Positions 47,914 through 57,002 of a DNA stretch of 64,000 nucleotides are shown here, piece after piece. The notes below the pieces were generated by a model. The model was not told the origin of the DNA. It saw only the letters and a program-made list of their open reading frames with translations, and did not search any database. The translations under genes and the position numbers were made by a program. The DNA comes from DASTFY01 sp963829955 (GTDB taxonomy: Bacteria; Actinomycetota; Acidimicrobiia; Acidimicrobiales; Ilumatobacteraceae), in NCBI GenBank assembly GCA_963829955.1, contig CAWHKS010000015.1:1-64000 (forward strand). The letters run 5' to 3'. Positions within the stretch are counted from its first letter, which is position 1; every line of letters starts with the position of its first letter.

Positions 47914-50314
47914 TCACTCCGCCCGGAGCAGCAGAGCGGGCGGACGGCGGACGGCCAGGCGCCCGGGAACGATGGCGGCCAGGTTGGCCACGATCAGCGC
48001 CGCGACGATGACGAACACGACCTCCCGCCCGAGCACGGCGGCCTCGGGCTTCACGCCCAGCCGTTCGGCGTAGGCCAGCCAGGCCTTGGCGCCGGCCAGC
48101 ACGCCGAGCGGCACTCCCACCGCGAGCACCCCGAGCGCCATCGCGGTCGACGCCGTGGCGACGCTCCGGCGGACGTCGCGCGCCGTGAACCCCAGGGAGC
48201 GATGGATGGCAAGATCCCGGCGGGCCTCCCGCACCCGGTCGACGACCAGGTAGACGAGGACGGCAGCGCCGAGCGCCGCCATGAGGCCGCCGAGCACCTC
48301 GGGCACCCGCTCGGCCCCGCCCAGCGACTGGGCGGAGATGGCGGTGCCGCCGCGGATGTCATCGGTGACCGACACGTCGTCGTCGCCCAGCCCGTACACG
48401 TCCATCAGCCTCTGGCGGACCGTCTCCGTAGCCTCGGAGCCGCTCGTCCCTACCATGATCATGTGCGGCTCCAACCCCGGGTTCAGCCGGGCGAGACCGT
48501 CGAACGTCATGGCCGCCGTCGCCTCGAACTGCGGCGCATCCGTCGGGATCACCCCGGTCCCCACGATCGTCAGCGCCCCCGTCACCGCTGCGGCTGGCAT
48601 CGGGTCGTCCCCTTCCGGGTCCGGCCGGTACGTGAGCGGCACGCTCTCACCGATGTCGACCCCCAGGCGCCCGAGAAGCCGGGGATGGACCAGCACCTCC
48701 TCCGGCCCGACCGGAGCCCGGCCTTCGATCACGGTGCCGGTCACCGCCCTCGGCCCGGTCCCGAACGTGACGAGCCAGGGCTGGATCTCCTCCGAGCCGA
48801 GCGTCACGCCTTGGCTCCAGAACGTCCCCGCCGAGGCCCTCTCCACCTCGGGCTGGGCGAGCAGGTACTGCACCACGTCGTCGGCGCGGTCCTCCGTGGC
48901 CACGGAGAGATCCCAGTTCCATCCCACCAGGCGGGGGGTCTCCTGCAGACGTTGCACCCCGGCACCGAAGGTCACGCCGGCGACAACGGTGGCCACCGCC
49001 ACCACCTCGGCCAGGTAGTAGCCGGTGGAGCGGGCGTGGCCGGAACGCTCCTGGAAGGCCAGCCGCAGCCCGCTCGCCCGGATCGGTCCGACCCAACCCC
49101 TCGAGGCGAGGCGGCTGGTCCACGGCGGCCGCATCGGGAGCGCGACCGCTGACGGCGCCATCCGGCCCACCAGGCCCATCGTCACCGGGAGCACGAGCAG
49201 GAGGACGAGAACGCCACCGGCGAGGACGGGCACGTCGAGCCCGAAGCCGCGGTCCGGCTCGAAGGCCCGCGCTTCGGCCACTGGCGTGAGGGCCGACGCC
49301 AGGCCGGACACGACGGCCGCAACGACCGCGGCGCCCGCGGCCACCGTCAGGCCGTGCAGCAGACCGAGCCGGCCCAGATCAGAGGAGGTGAGCCCGATGG
49401 CGCCCAGCGCGGGGCGGTCCGGCACCAGCCGGCGCTCGGCCCTCATCACCACGGGGAGGAGCACCAGCAGGCCACCCACGGCGCCGAGCACCGCGACGAG
49501 ACGAAGCGCCGTGAGGTCGGGGGCGATGAGGCGATGGACGATGGGGTGTTGCCGGCGGATGTCCCACACCGCTCCCGCATCGACTCGCCGATCAAGATCC
49601 GACGACTCGCCGCCGGGGTGGCGGCGGACCGCGACACCTCGGTCGCGATCGATGGTCGCCTGGCGAGCCAGCTCGCCCAACGCCGGCGTGCCGTAGAGGA
49701 CCTGGACCGAGGCTCCCGGCTCGGTGCTCACCACCAGCGGGTCCAGCGCGATGCCCACCACGGTGAGCGTGATGGGCAGGGCTGACCCTTCATCCCACTC
49801 GCACGATGGGCCCAGGCGGGCGAGGATCCGGTCGCCGGGAGCGAGCCCGGACCGCTGCGCGATCACGGTGCCCACCACGACCTCGCGGGCCTGGGCCGGG
49901 TCGGCCGCCCGGCCGGATCGGAGGAGCAGCCGGTGCACGTCGGTACCCCAGCGGCGGTCGTCCGACACGATCACGGACATCTCGTTCACCGTGCAGTCCG
50001 CCAGCAACGCGCCGCCCTTCTCGAGGAAGAACCGACCGGTCAACGCGTCGATGGCCACCGCCTCGGACACCGCCGGGTCGGCCGAGATCTGCTCGACGAG
50101 GGTCGACTCGTCGCGAGGGAGGATGAGGTCGACGCTGCCGCTGGCGGCCAGCAGTCGCGGGTAGGCGGACGCGGTGCGCCGGGCGCCGGCGGCGGCGGCC
50201 ACCACACCGGCCGCCAGCCCGCCCACCAGCAAGGCGAGCACCAGGAACGTCGGCCACCGCCGCCGAAGGTCGGCGCGCGCCCTGCATCGCCACCACCCCG
50301 AAGCCTCGAGCCAT
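47914..50314 (-). CDS. FtsX-like ABC transporter permease, one frameshift
   Basis: A large permease of the MacB/FtsX type, about 800 residues, with an N-terminal helix (FLVLALLVGGLAAGVVAAAAG), a long extracytoplasmic domain, a central group of helices, a second extracytoplasmic domain and three C-terminal helices. The ATG at 50314 has AAGGAGG six bases upstream and gives MARGFGVVAMQGAR; the frame then slips near 50275 in a GCGCGC run into ADLRRRWPTF and the main body. Starting at the internal GTG at 50241 would cut the first helix, so I prefer the repaired form. No ABC ATPase is adjacent, which is unusual for this family. Confidence 0.72.
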
Positions 50315-50400
50315 CGCGCCCCTCCTTCACCACTACACAGAGCAGTCGAGGCTCGCGGGTGATACGACAGGGGCGCCGAGCCTGTCCCCTAGGCCAACGG

Positions 50401-51303
50401 TCAGGGCACCGGCACCGCGCCGAGCATGCGGGCCGCTTCGAGCGTGTTCTCCAGGAGGCAGGCGATGGTCATTGGCCCGGTGCCGCCCGGCATCGGTGTG
50501 ATGGCGCCGGCCACCGCTTGAACGGCCTCGAAGTCGACGTCGCCCACGATGCCGGCCTCGGTCCGGCTCACGCCCACGTCGACGACCGTGGCGCCGGGCC
50601 GTACGTGGTCGGCCGTGATCATCCGGGCCATGCCGGCGGCGGCGATGATGATGTCGGCCTGGCGGCACACCTCGACCATGTCCCGGGTGCGGGAGTGGGC
50701 CAGCGTGACCGTGGCGTCGACGCCCTTGCGGGCCAGCAGGAGGCTCATGGGCAGACCGACGAGGGTCGAGCGACCGATCACCACGGCCCGGGCGCCGGAC
50801 ACGTCGGTCCCGTAGCGGGCCAGCAGCCGCATGACCCCTTTCGGCGTGCACGGGACGTGGCCGGGACGTCCCCGCAGCAGCCGCCCCATCGAGCGCTCCG
50901 TCAGCCCGTCGATGTCCTTCTCCGGCGGGACCAGGTCGAGCACCGGCTCGGGGTCGAGGCCATCGGGCAGGGGCAACTGGACGAGGATGCCGTGGACATC
51001 GGCGTCGGCGGCCATGCCGGCCACGGCATCCTCCACCTCGGCCTGCGTCGCCGCCGTGGTCAGGCCGATGTGCTGGGACACCATGCCGGCCTTCTCGGCC
51101 TGCTTGTGCTTGCTGCGGACGTAGATCTGGCTCGGCCGGTCGTCGCCGACGAGCACGGTCCCCAGGCAGACACGGGGCGAACCGAGCGAGATCATCTCCG
51201 CCGCCAGCTGCTCCGTGATCTCGTCGCGCAGGCGGATGCCGTCCATGAGGATGGCACCGCCCGGCGTGCGTTCGTCTGTCCGGCCGTCGTCGACGTGGGT
51301 CAT
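50401..51303 (-). CDS. folD: Bifunctional methylenetetrahydrofolate dehydrogenase/cyclohydrolase FolD
   Basis: A 300-residue FolD. It interconverts methylene-, methenyl- and 10-formyl-tetrahydrofolate with NADP. The catalytic pair is Tyr61 and Lys65 in YVRSKHK, followed by GILVQLPLPDGLD, the folate-site PPEKDIDGLT, the Rossmann motif VVIGRSTLVGLP and the C-terminal ITPMPGGTGPMT. The first about 15 residues before GAILMDG are extra compared with most homologues. Its stop lies 86 bases from the permease start, and a clpP gene follows upstream on the same strand. Single-carbon units from the formate operon nearby could enter here, but no direct link is shown. Confidence 0.92.
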   Translation of the reverse strand: MTHVDDGRTDERTPGGAILMDGIRLRDEITEQLAAEMISLGSPRVCLGTVLVGDDRPSQIYVRSKHKQAEKAGMVSQHIGLTTAATQAEVEDAVAGMAADADVHGILVQLPLPDGLDPEPVLDLVPPEKDIDGLTERSMGRLLRGRPGHVPCTPKGVMRLLARYGTDVSGARAVVIGRSTLVGLPMSLLLARKGVDATVTLAHSRTRDMVEVCRQADIIIAAAGMARMITADHVRPGATVVDVGVSRTEAGIVGDVDFEAVQAVAGAITPMPGGTGPMTIACLLENTLEAARMLGAVPVP

Positions 51304-51356
51304 CAGGCCTTTCTACTGGCCGCGGCCCGTGTGGACCGCGACGGCCGCGGCGCCGC

Positions 51357-51965
51357 TCAGGCCGCGGCGACGCCGGCCAGCGGGAGTTGGCGGCGCTCGA
51401 CGACGTGGTCGATGAGGCCGTAGGCGACGGCGCCCTCGCCCCGCAGGATGTAGTCCCGGTCGATGTCCTGCGTGATGCGATCGAACCCTTGGCCCGTGGC
51501 CTCGACGAGGATCTCGATCATGCGCCGGCGCATCTCCACGATCTCGGTGACGGCGCGCTCGAGATCGGTCGACTGGCCCTGCGCACCGCCGTGAGGCTGG
51601 TGGATCAGCACCCGGGCGTTGGGGAGCGCGGCCCGCTTGCCCTTGGCCCCGGCGGCCAGCAGGACGGCGGCCGCCGAAGCCGCCTGGCCGACGCAGATGG
51701 TGGCCACGTCAGGCGCCACGAACTGCATGGTGTCGTGGATGGCGAACAGCGCGGTCATGTCGCCGCCCGGGCTGTTGATGTACAGCGAGATGTCGCGGTC
51801 GGCGGCCTCCGACTCCAGGTGGAGGAGCTGGGCGATGACGAGATTGGCCACACTGTCGTCGATCGCCGTGCCCAGGAACACGATGCGCTCCGACAGCAGG
51901 CGGGAGTAGATGTCGTAGGCCCGCTCCCCCCGGTTCGTCTGCTCGATCACGGTCGGCACCAGCAT
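51357..51965 (-). CDS. clpP: ATP-dependent Clp protease proteolytic subunit ClpP
   Basis: A 202-residue serine protease subunit. The triad is Ser97 (GQAASAA), His122 (LIHQPHGG) and Asp171 (DIDRDYIL), with numbers matching the mature E. coli enzyme. GGAGGAG precedes the ATG. It assembles into 14-mers capped by ClpX or ClpC, neither of which is in the window. Housekeeping clpP genes usually sit by tig or clpX; this solo gene next to folD may be an extra paralogue. A palindromic operator lies 20 bases upstream of its start, so it could be co-regulated with the SRPBCC/ArsR pair. Confidence 0.9.
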   Translation of the reverse strand: MLVPTVIEQTNRGERAYDIYSRLLSERIVFLGTAIDDSVANLVIAQLLHLESEAADRDISLYINSPGGDMTALFAIHDTMQFVAPDVATICVGQAASAAAVLLAAGAKGKRAALPNARVLIHQPHGGAQGQSTDLERAVTEIVEMRRRMIEILVEATGQGFDRITQDIDRDYILRGEGAVAYGLIDHVVERRQLPLAGVAAA

Positions 51966-51984
51966 GGTTCGCTCCTCCTGATGT

Positions 51985-52000
51985 GCAACTCCTGAGTTGC
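51985..52000. promoter_or_regulatory. Operator 1 in the clpP/SRPBCC divergent region
   Basis: GCAACTCCTGAGTTGC is a perfect inverted repeat with 7-bp arms. A second site of the same GCAAC-N6-GTTGC form lies 41 bp away centre to centre, about four helical turns. It is 20 bases from the clpP start. Confidence 0.55.
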
Positions 52001-52025
52001 GAGTGTAGCGGGGCTGGGTCGATGT

Positions 52026-52041
52026 GCAACCGCTGTGTTGC
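52026..52041. promoter_or_regulatory. Operator 2, overlapping the SRPBCC/ArsR promoter
   Basis: GCAACCGCTGTGTTGC has the GCAAC-N6-GTTGC form and ends four bases before the -10-like TATGGT. A repressor here would block the promoter, consistent with autoregulation by the ArsR protein at 52443. Confidence 0.55.
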
Positions 52042-52044
52042 GGC

Positions 52045-52050
52045 TATGGT
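52045..52050 (+). promoter_or_regulatory. -10-like hexamer of the SRPBCC/ArsR operon
   Basis: TATGGT ends six bases before the ATG at 52057, giving a leaderless transcript. Confidence 0.5.
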
Positions 52051-52056
52051 GGCGGA

Positions 52057-52446
52057 ATGGAGCGCACCACCGTCCGCCGCACGGCCGAGCTCGATTGCGA
52101 CGCCGCCACGCTGTGGCACCTGGTCTCGGCCGCCGAGGGGCTCGGCACCTGGCTCGGCGAGGACGTGCACCTCGACCTGCGGGTCGGCGGATCGGGCCGG
52201 CTCGTCGACGACGACGGCGCCGCCCGCGACGTGCGGGTGACCGAGCTGATCGACGGCCAGCGCCTCGCTTTCACCTGGTGGCCCGCGGGCGACGATGGCG
52301 CATCGTCGGACGTCGTCTTCACCGTCGAGGAGACCGACACGGGCAGCCGCCTCGTCGTCACCGAGACCGCCGCGAACGTGCTCGGGTCTTGGGAGACGCG
52401 GGTCGTGTCGCTGTGGCTGTCGGTCTGCTCGCTGGCCCGGGTGTGA
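52057..52446 (+). CDS. SRPBCC (AHSA1/START-like) domain protein
   Basis: A 129-residue helix-grip protein. It begins RRTAELDCDAATLWHLVS, has GTWLGEDVHLDLRVGGSGRL and the strand pattern FTWWPAGDD...SDVVFTVEE typical of the AHSA1-like group. Such proteins bind hydrophobic ligands. Its stop overlaps the GTG of an ArsR regulator. SRPBCC-ArsR pairs are common in actinobacteria and the ligand is rarely known. Confidence 0.85.
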   Translation: MERTTVRRTAELDCDAATLWHLVSAAEGLGTWLGEDVHLDLRVGGSGRLVDDDGAARDVRVTELIDGQRLAFTWWPAGDDGASSDVVFTVEETDTGSRLVVTETAANVLGSWETRVVSLWLSVCSLARV

Positions 52447-52781
52447 CGGATCCGCTCGATCCCCTCTTCGACGCCCTGGCCGATCCCACCCGCCGAGCCC
52501 TGCTCCTGCGCCTCGTGCGCGATGGTCCGGACACGGCCAGCCACATGGCCGCCGACCTGCCCATGACCCGCCAGGCCGTCGTGAAGCACCTGCAAGCGCT
52601 GGTCGATGCGGGCCTGGCGGTGCCGGAGCGCCGCGGCCGCGAAGTGCGCTACCGGGCCGTCCCCGAACCCCTGGTCGACGCCGTGCGGTGGCTCGTCGCC
52701 GCCGGTGCCCACTGGGACCAGCGCCTGGACCGCCTGGAGCGGGCGACACGGCGGGACGGGCGGCGTTCGGCCGTACCCTGA
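52443..52781 (+). CDS. ArsR-family winged-helix regulator
   Basis: A 112-residue DNA-binding protein. The start FDALADPTRRALLLRLV and the recognition helix region ADLPMTRQAVVKHLQALVDAGL followed by the wing VPERRGREVRYR define the ArsR/SdpR group. It lacks the metal-binding cysteines of arsenic sensors. Translation is coupled to the SRPBCC gene, and two palindromic sites in the promoter are probable targets. Confidence 0.88.
   Translation: MTDPLDPLFDALADPTRRALLLRLVRDGPDTASHMAADLPMTRQAVVKHLQALVDAGLAVPERRGREVRYRAVPEPLVDAVRWLVAAGAHWDQRLDRLERATRRDGRRSAVP
52774..52779 (+). promoter_or_regulatory. -10-like hexamer of the geranylgeranyl-reductase-like gene
   Basis: TACCCT, overlapping the end of the ArsR gene, ends eight bases before the GTG at 52788. 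Confidence 0.4.
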
Positions 52782-52787
52782 CCGGCC

Positions 52788-53999
52788 GTGATCAATGCGG
52801 ACGTCGTCGTGGTGGGCGGCGGGCCCGGTGGGATGGCGGCCGCCATCGAGCTGGCCCGCGCCGGGCGCGAGGTGGTCGTCGTCGACAAGGCGCGGTTCCC
52901 CCGTGACAAGTGCTGCGGCGACGGCCTGACGACCGCGGCGCTGCGCCTGCTCGAGACGCTGGGGCTGGAGCCCGCCTCCGTACCGAGCTGGCGACCGGTC
53001 GACGCGGCCTGGGTCCGCTCCCCGTCGGGTCGTGAGGTCGGCTTCCCACTCCCCCGTGGTCAGGGTCAGTTCGCGGTCGTGGCGCCCCGCGTCGAGCTCG
53101 ATGCCGCGCTGGTGGACGTGGCCCGGCACGAGGGCGTGAAGGTGCACGACGGGCACGGCTTCGCCGGTGTGGTCGAACAAGGCGCCGATGGGATCGTGAT
53201 CGATGTCGACGCGCTCGGCCCGGTCATGTCCCGCTACGTCGTGGCGGCGGACGGGATGTGGTCGCCCGTGCGCAAGGCGCTCGGGTGCGGCGAGCCGGGC
53301 TACCTCGGTGAATGGCACGCGTTCCGGCAGTACTTCGACGGGGTGACCGGCAACGCGGCCGACCGCCTGTGGGTCTGGTTCGAGCCCGACCTGCTACCCG
53401 GCTACGCGTGGTCGTTCCCGCTGCCTGATGGGCGGGCCAACGTGGGGTTCGGCGTGCTGCGGGGCGCCGAACGTCGCATCCAGGACATGAAGGACCTGTG
53501 GCCGGACCTGCTGGCGCGGCCCCACGTGCGTGAGGCGTTGGGTCACAGTGCCCGGCCGTCGGCGCCCCACAAGGCCTGGCCCATCCCGGCCCGCATCGAC
53601 CGGGCCGTGCTCGCGAAGGGGCGCACGCTGTTCGTCGGCGACGCCGCCGGCGCCTGCGACCCGCTCACAGGGGAGGGCATCGGCCAGGCCCTCCTCACCG
53701 GCACGTTGGCGGCCCAAGCCATCGTCGACGCCGGCGCTCTCCGGCCGGTGCGGGCGGCGGAGCGCTACCGCGACCTCGTGGTGGAGGAGTGGCGGCCGGA
53801 CCATCGCATGGCCGCCCTGCTCTCCCGCCTGCTTCGATACGAGAGCGTCGCCCGCGGCGCCATCCGCGTGGCCGGCTCCAACGCCTGGACGTGCCGGAAC
53901 TTCGGTCGCTGGCTCTTCGAGGACGAACCCCGGGCGGCCGCGCTGACGCCCAGGCGCTGGCACCGTCGCTTCCTGGCCCGCGACGGCGCCTACGCCTGA
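52788..53999 (+). CDS. Geranylgeranyl reductase family FAD-dependent oxidoreductase
   Basis: A 403-residue flavoprotein. FAD-binding motifs are DVVVVGGGPGGMAAAIELA at the N-terminus, the family cysteine motif DKCCGDGLT, and the second FAD motif LFVGDAAGACDPLTGEGIG. Members hydrogenate isoprenoid double bonds in archaeal or actinobacterial lipids and menaquinone (MenJ-like). The GTG start fits the promoter hexamer. In this organism a role in saturating menaquinone or another polyprenyl chain is likely, but other GGR-like oxidations cannot be excluded. Confidence 0.85.
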   Translation: MINADVVVVGGGPGGMAAAIELARAGREVVVVDKARFPRDKCCGDGLTTAALRLLETLGLEPASVPSWRPVDAAWVRSPSGREVGFPLPRGQGQFAVVAPRVELDAALVDVARHEGVKVHDGHGFAGVVEQGADGIVIDVDALGPVMSRYVVAADGMWSPVRKALGCGEPGYLGEWHAFRQYFDGVTGNAADRLWVWFEPDLLPGYAWSFPLPDGRANVGFGVLRGAERRIQDMKDLWPDLLARPHVREALGHSARPSAPHKAWPIPARIDRAVLAKGRTLFVGDAAGACDPLTGEGIGQALLTGTLAAQAIVDAGALRPVRAAERYRDLVVEEWRPDHRMAALLSRLLRYESVARGAIRVAGSNAWTCRNFGRWLFEDEPRAAALTPRRWHRRFLARDGAYA

Positions 54000-54005
54000 G
54001 GGACG

Positions 54006-54422
54006 TCACGCCGGCGGCGGGACCTGCGGTCCGATGATCATCCAGGGTGTGCCGAACCGGTCGACGCACATGCCGAACGCCTCCGAGAAGAACGTCGGCA
54101 TCAGCGCCTGATTGACGGTCCCGCCCTCGGCAAGGGCGTCGAACACCCGGTTGGCGCCGGCGACGTCGGCGGCGTCGTAGCTGACCATCATCCCCTGGAC
54201 GGGGCCGAAGTCCTCGGACATCGGATCATCGGATCCCATCAGCACGTCATCGCCGATGAGCAACGCGGCGTGGATGATCAGGTCGGCCTGATCGGGCGGC
54301 GGTTCCTCGCCGGGGACGTCCTTCATCGTCAGCAGCGTGAGATCGCCGCCGAGCACTTCCTGGTAGCGGGTGAACGCCTCGCGGCAGTTGCCGCCGAAGA
54401 ACAGGTAGGGACGGAAAGCCAT
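54006..54422 (-). CDS. VOC-family (PhnB/glyoxalase-like) protein
   Basis: A 138-residue protein of two beta-alpha-beta-beta-beta modules. It starts AFRPYLFFGGNCREAFTRYQEVLGG, the pattern of PhnB/3-demethylubiquinone-like VOC proteins, and ends with CVDRFGTPWMI. GGAGGAA before the ATG at 54422 fixes the start. The metal ligands expected in active glyoxalases are not complete. Function unknown. It converges with the GGR-family gene; 54423-54585 upstream of it holds no further gene. Confidence 0.8.
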   Translation of the reverse strand: MAFRPYLFFGGNCREAFTRYQEVLGGDLTLLTMKDVPGEEPPPDQADLIIHAALLIGDDVLMGSDDPMSEDFGPVQGMMVSYDAADVAGANRVFDALAEGGTVNQALMPTFFSEAFGMCVDRFGTPWMIIGPQVPPPA

Positions 54423-54585
54423 GGTTCCTCCGTACAGATCGCGTTGATCTCGCGTCAACAGTGACGACCATCAGACCGTACGGCGCCCGCGAACTCATCG
54501 CGGGCCTCGCCGGCGCCGCACGTAGCTGGGGCCTAGCTCGGCCGCGGAAGCGGCTGAGCACTGGGCCGAGCCCGGTGCGCGTCCC

Positions 54586-54591
54586 TACAGT
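54586..54591 (+). promoter_or_regulatory. -10-like hexamer of the nitronate monooxygenase operon
   Basis: TACAGT ends six bases before the ATG at 54598; no ribosome-binding site is present. Confidence 0.45.
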
Positions 54592-54597
54592 GCGGGC

Positions 54598-55563
54598 ATG
54601 CAGACGCGACTCACCGAGCTCCTGGAGATCGAGCACCCGGTGATGCTGGCCGGCATGGGCGGGGTCTCGTACCACCGCCTCGTGGCGGCGGTGTCCGAGG
54701 CGGGCGGCATCGGCACGCTCGGGGCTTCCACCATGCGCAACGACGAGCTTGCCGAGGAGATCGCCGCCGTCAAGGCGTTGACGTCCAAGCCGTTCGGCGT
54801 CGACCTCCTCACTGCGCTGCCCGGCCAGGTCGGGGAGGGCATCCCGTCCGTCATCGACGGCGGTGCTCGCATCTTCGTGGCCGGCCTCGGCGTGCCCCGT
54901 GAGGTCATCGACCTCCTGCACGCCAACAACATCCTCGTCGGCTCGATGTGCGGGAAGGTCCGCCACGCCGTCGGCGCCGTCGCGTCGGGCTGCGACTTCG
55001 TCGTCGCCCAGGGCACGGAGGCCGGCGGCCACACCGGCCAGGTGGCCACGATGGCCCTCGTCCCCCAGGTGGTCGACGCCGTCGGCGAGAAGGTGCCGGT
55101 CGTCGCTGCCGGCGGCCTGTTCGACGGACGGGGCCTGGCCGCGTCGCTGGCCCTCGGCGCCGACGGGGTCTGGGTGGGCACGCGGTTCATCGCCACTCAC
55201 GAGGCCAGGGCGGTGGAGGGCTACAAGGAGACCCTGCTGGCCACCCCGGAGGACGGCACGGTCGTGAGTCGCGCTTACACCGGCAAGACGTGCCGAGTGG
55301 TGCGCAACGACTGGACCCAGCACTTCGACGAGCACCCGGGCGACCTGAAGCCCTTCCCGCAGCAGGCGATCTACTCCGCGCAGGAAGGCGCCAACCACCT
55401 CGGCTACCCGGACGGCACCGAGGTCGACGTCCGCCGCGAGTTCTATCCGTGCGGCCAGGGCGTGGGCGCCATCCACGAGCTCGAACCGGCCGCCGTGGTG
55501 TTGACCCGGATGGTCGCCGAGGCCGAGGCAGTCATCGACCGTCTCGTGTTACAGAAGGTCTGA
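54598..55563 (+). CDS. Nitronate monooxygenase / FMN-dependent enoyl reductase-like protein
   Basis: A 321-residue TIM-barrel flavoprotein. The start LLEIEHPVMLAGMGGVS, VAQGTEAGGHTG with the catalytic histidine, and AAGGLFDGRGLAASLALGADGVWVGTRF for FMN phosphate binding match the 2-nitropropane dioxygenase family. It either oxidises alkyl nitronates (such as propionate-3-nitronate) or serves as an NAD(P)H-dependent flavin reductase. It heads an operon with a M20 peptidase and an MFS transporter. Confidence 0.87.
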   Translation: MQTRLTELLEIEHPVMLAGMGGVSYHRLVAAVSEAGGIGTLGASTMRNDELAEEIAAVKALTSKPFGVDLLTALPGQVGEGIPSVIDGGARIFVAGLGVPREVIDLLHANNILVGSMCGKVRHAVGAVASGCDFVVAQGTEAGGHTGQVATMALVPQVVDAVGEKVPVVAAGGLFDGRGLAASLALGADGVWVGTRFIATHEARAVEGYKETLLATPEDGTVVSRAYTGKTCRVVRNDWTQHFDEHPGDLKPFPQQAIYSAQEGANHLGYPDGTEVDVRREFYPCGQGVGAIHELEPAAVVLTRMVAEAEAVIDRLVLQKV

Positions 55564-55565
55564 CG

Positions 55566-56981
55566 GTGGACCAGTCCGCGGTCCTCGACGACGCCAGCGC
55601 CGTCTGGCGCGACGACATCACACACACGCTCCACGACTACATCGCCATCCCCGCGCTGTCCCCGGCTTTCGACGCGGAGTGGGAAACGAACGGCCACATT
55701 CGACGCGCCGTCGACCTGGTGGCCGACTGGTGCCGCGCCCGCCCGATCGCCGGCCTCACCGTCGACGTGACCGATCTGCCTGGCCGCACGCCGCTCATCG
55801 TCATGGACATCCCTGCGTTCGGCGACGGGCCCGGCGACGACACCGTGCTCCTCTACGGCCACCTGGACAAGCAACCGGAGATGCACGGCTGGCGCGACGG
55901 TCTCGGGCCGTGGACGCCGGTGGTCGAGGGCGACCGCCTGTACGGCCGCGGTGGCGCCGACGACGGTTACGCGGCGTTCGCCTCGCTGGCTGCCATCGAG
56001 GCCGTGCAGCGGGCCGGCGGCGCCCATGCCCGCTGCCTGGTGCTCGTCGAAGCCAGCGAGGAGAGCGGCTCCCCCGACCTCCCCGCCCACCTGGAGGCCC
56101 TGGCCGGGCAGGTCGGCACGCCGTCGCTCGTCGTCTGCCTCGACTCGGGTTGCAACGACTACGAGCGGCTGTGGGTCACGACGTCGCTGCGGGGCCTGGC
56201 CGGCGGCACGCTGACGGTCGACATCCTCGAGGAGGGCGTCCACTCCGGCGCCGCCAGCGGCGTCGTGCCCAGCACGTTCCGCATCGCTCGCCAGCTCCTC
56301 GAACGGGTGGAGGACGCCACGACCGGCGAGATCAGCGTGCCCGAGCTCCACGTCACGGTCCCTGACGACCGCCGCCGTCAGGCCGAGGAGACGGCGGCCG
56401 CCACGCCGGCCTACGCCGACCGCTACCACTTCGTGGGTGACGCCGGACCTGTCTCGGTCGATCCGGTCGAGCAGATCCTGGCCCACACGTGGCGGCCGAC
56501 CCTCAGCGTCGTGGGCGCCGACGGGCTGCCGCCGACGAACCGGGCTGGGAACGTCCTGCGGCCCTCGACCTCGCTGCAGCTCTCCTTCCGCATCCCGCCG
56601 ACGTGTGACGCCGACGCCGCGCTGAGCGCCATCGAGGCCACGCTCACCGCCGATCCGCCGTACGGCGCCCGGGTCACCTTTGCGGGGCGGGAGGCGGGGC
56701 CGGGCTGGAACGCTCCCACGTTCTCGCCCTGGCTCGACGCCTCGTTGGAGCGGGCGTCGAAGGCCGCGTTCGGCGCTCCGGCCCGGGCCTTCGGCGAGGG
56801 CGGCACGATCCCGTTCATGGGGATGCTGGGCCAGCGCTTCCCCGACGCACAGTTCGTCATCACGGGCGTGCTCGGCCCCGACAGCAACGCGCACGGGCCG
56901 AACGAGTACCTCCACCTGCCGACCGGGGAACGCCTGACGGCCGCGCTGGCCATGGTGCTGCACGACCACGCCCATCGGTAG
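55566..56981 (+). CDS. M20-family metallopeptidase, dipeptidase-like
   Basis: A 471-residue di-zinc peptidase of the carnosinase/CNDP-like group. The zinc and catalytic residues are seen in LLYGHLDKQP (His and Asp), YGRGGADDGYAAF (bridging Asp), LVEASEESGSPDL (Glu-Glu) and NAHGPNEYL (His). A dimerisation domain is inserted in the middle. The GTG start is two bases after the preceding stop. It probably cleaves dipeptides or N-acyl amino acids; an MFS transporter follows at 57003. Confidence 0.87.
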   Translation: MDQSAVLDDASAVWRDDITHTLHDYIAIPALSPAFDAEWETNGHIRRAVDLVADWCRARPIAGLTVDVTDLPGRTPLIVMDIPAFGDGPGDDTVLLYGHLDKQPEMHGWRDGLGPWTPVVEGDRLYGRGGADDGYAAFASLAAIEAVQRAGGAHARCLVLVEASEESGSPDLPAHLEALAGQVGTPSLVVCLDSGCNDYERLWVTTSLRGLAGGTLTVDILEEGVHSGAASGVVPSTFRIARQLLERVEDATTGEISVPELHVTVPDDRRRQAEETAAATPAYADRYHFVGDAGPVSVDPVEQILAHTWRPTLSVVGADGLPPTNRAGNVLRPSTSLQLSFRIPPTCDADAALSAIEATLTADPPYGARVTFAGREAGPGWNAPTFSPWLDASLERASKAAFGAPARAFGEGGTIPFMGMLGQRFPDAQFVITGVLGPDSNAHGPNEYLHLPTGERLTAALAMVLHDHAHR

Positions 56982-57002
56982 CGGGGGCGAGCGGAACCGA
57001 TC

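Noticed and set aside
50340..50400. Riboswitch or attenuator upstream of the FtsX-like permease
   Set aside because: Short ACAGG/CCTGT and AGGGG/CCCCT pairings overlap each other and do not match a known riboswitch core; best left as unassigned gap.
51304..51356. Possible intrinsic terminator or small RNA between folD and clpP
   Set aside because: Only 53 bases with no stable hairpin followed by T residues.
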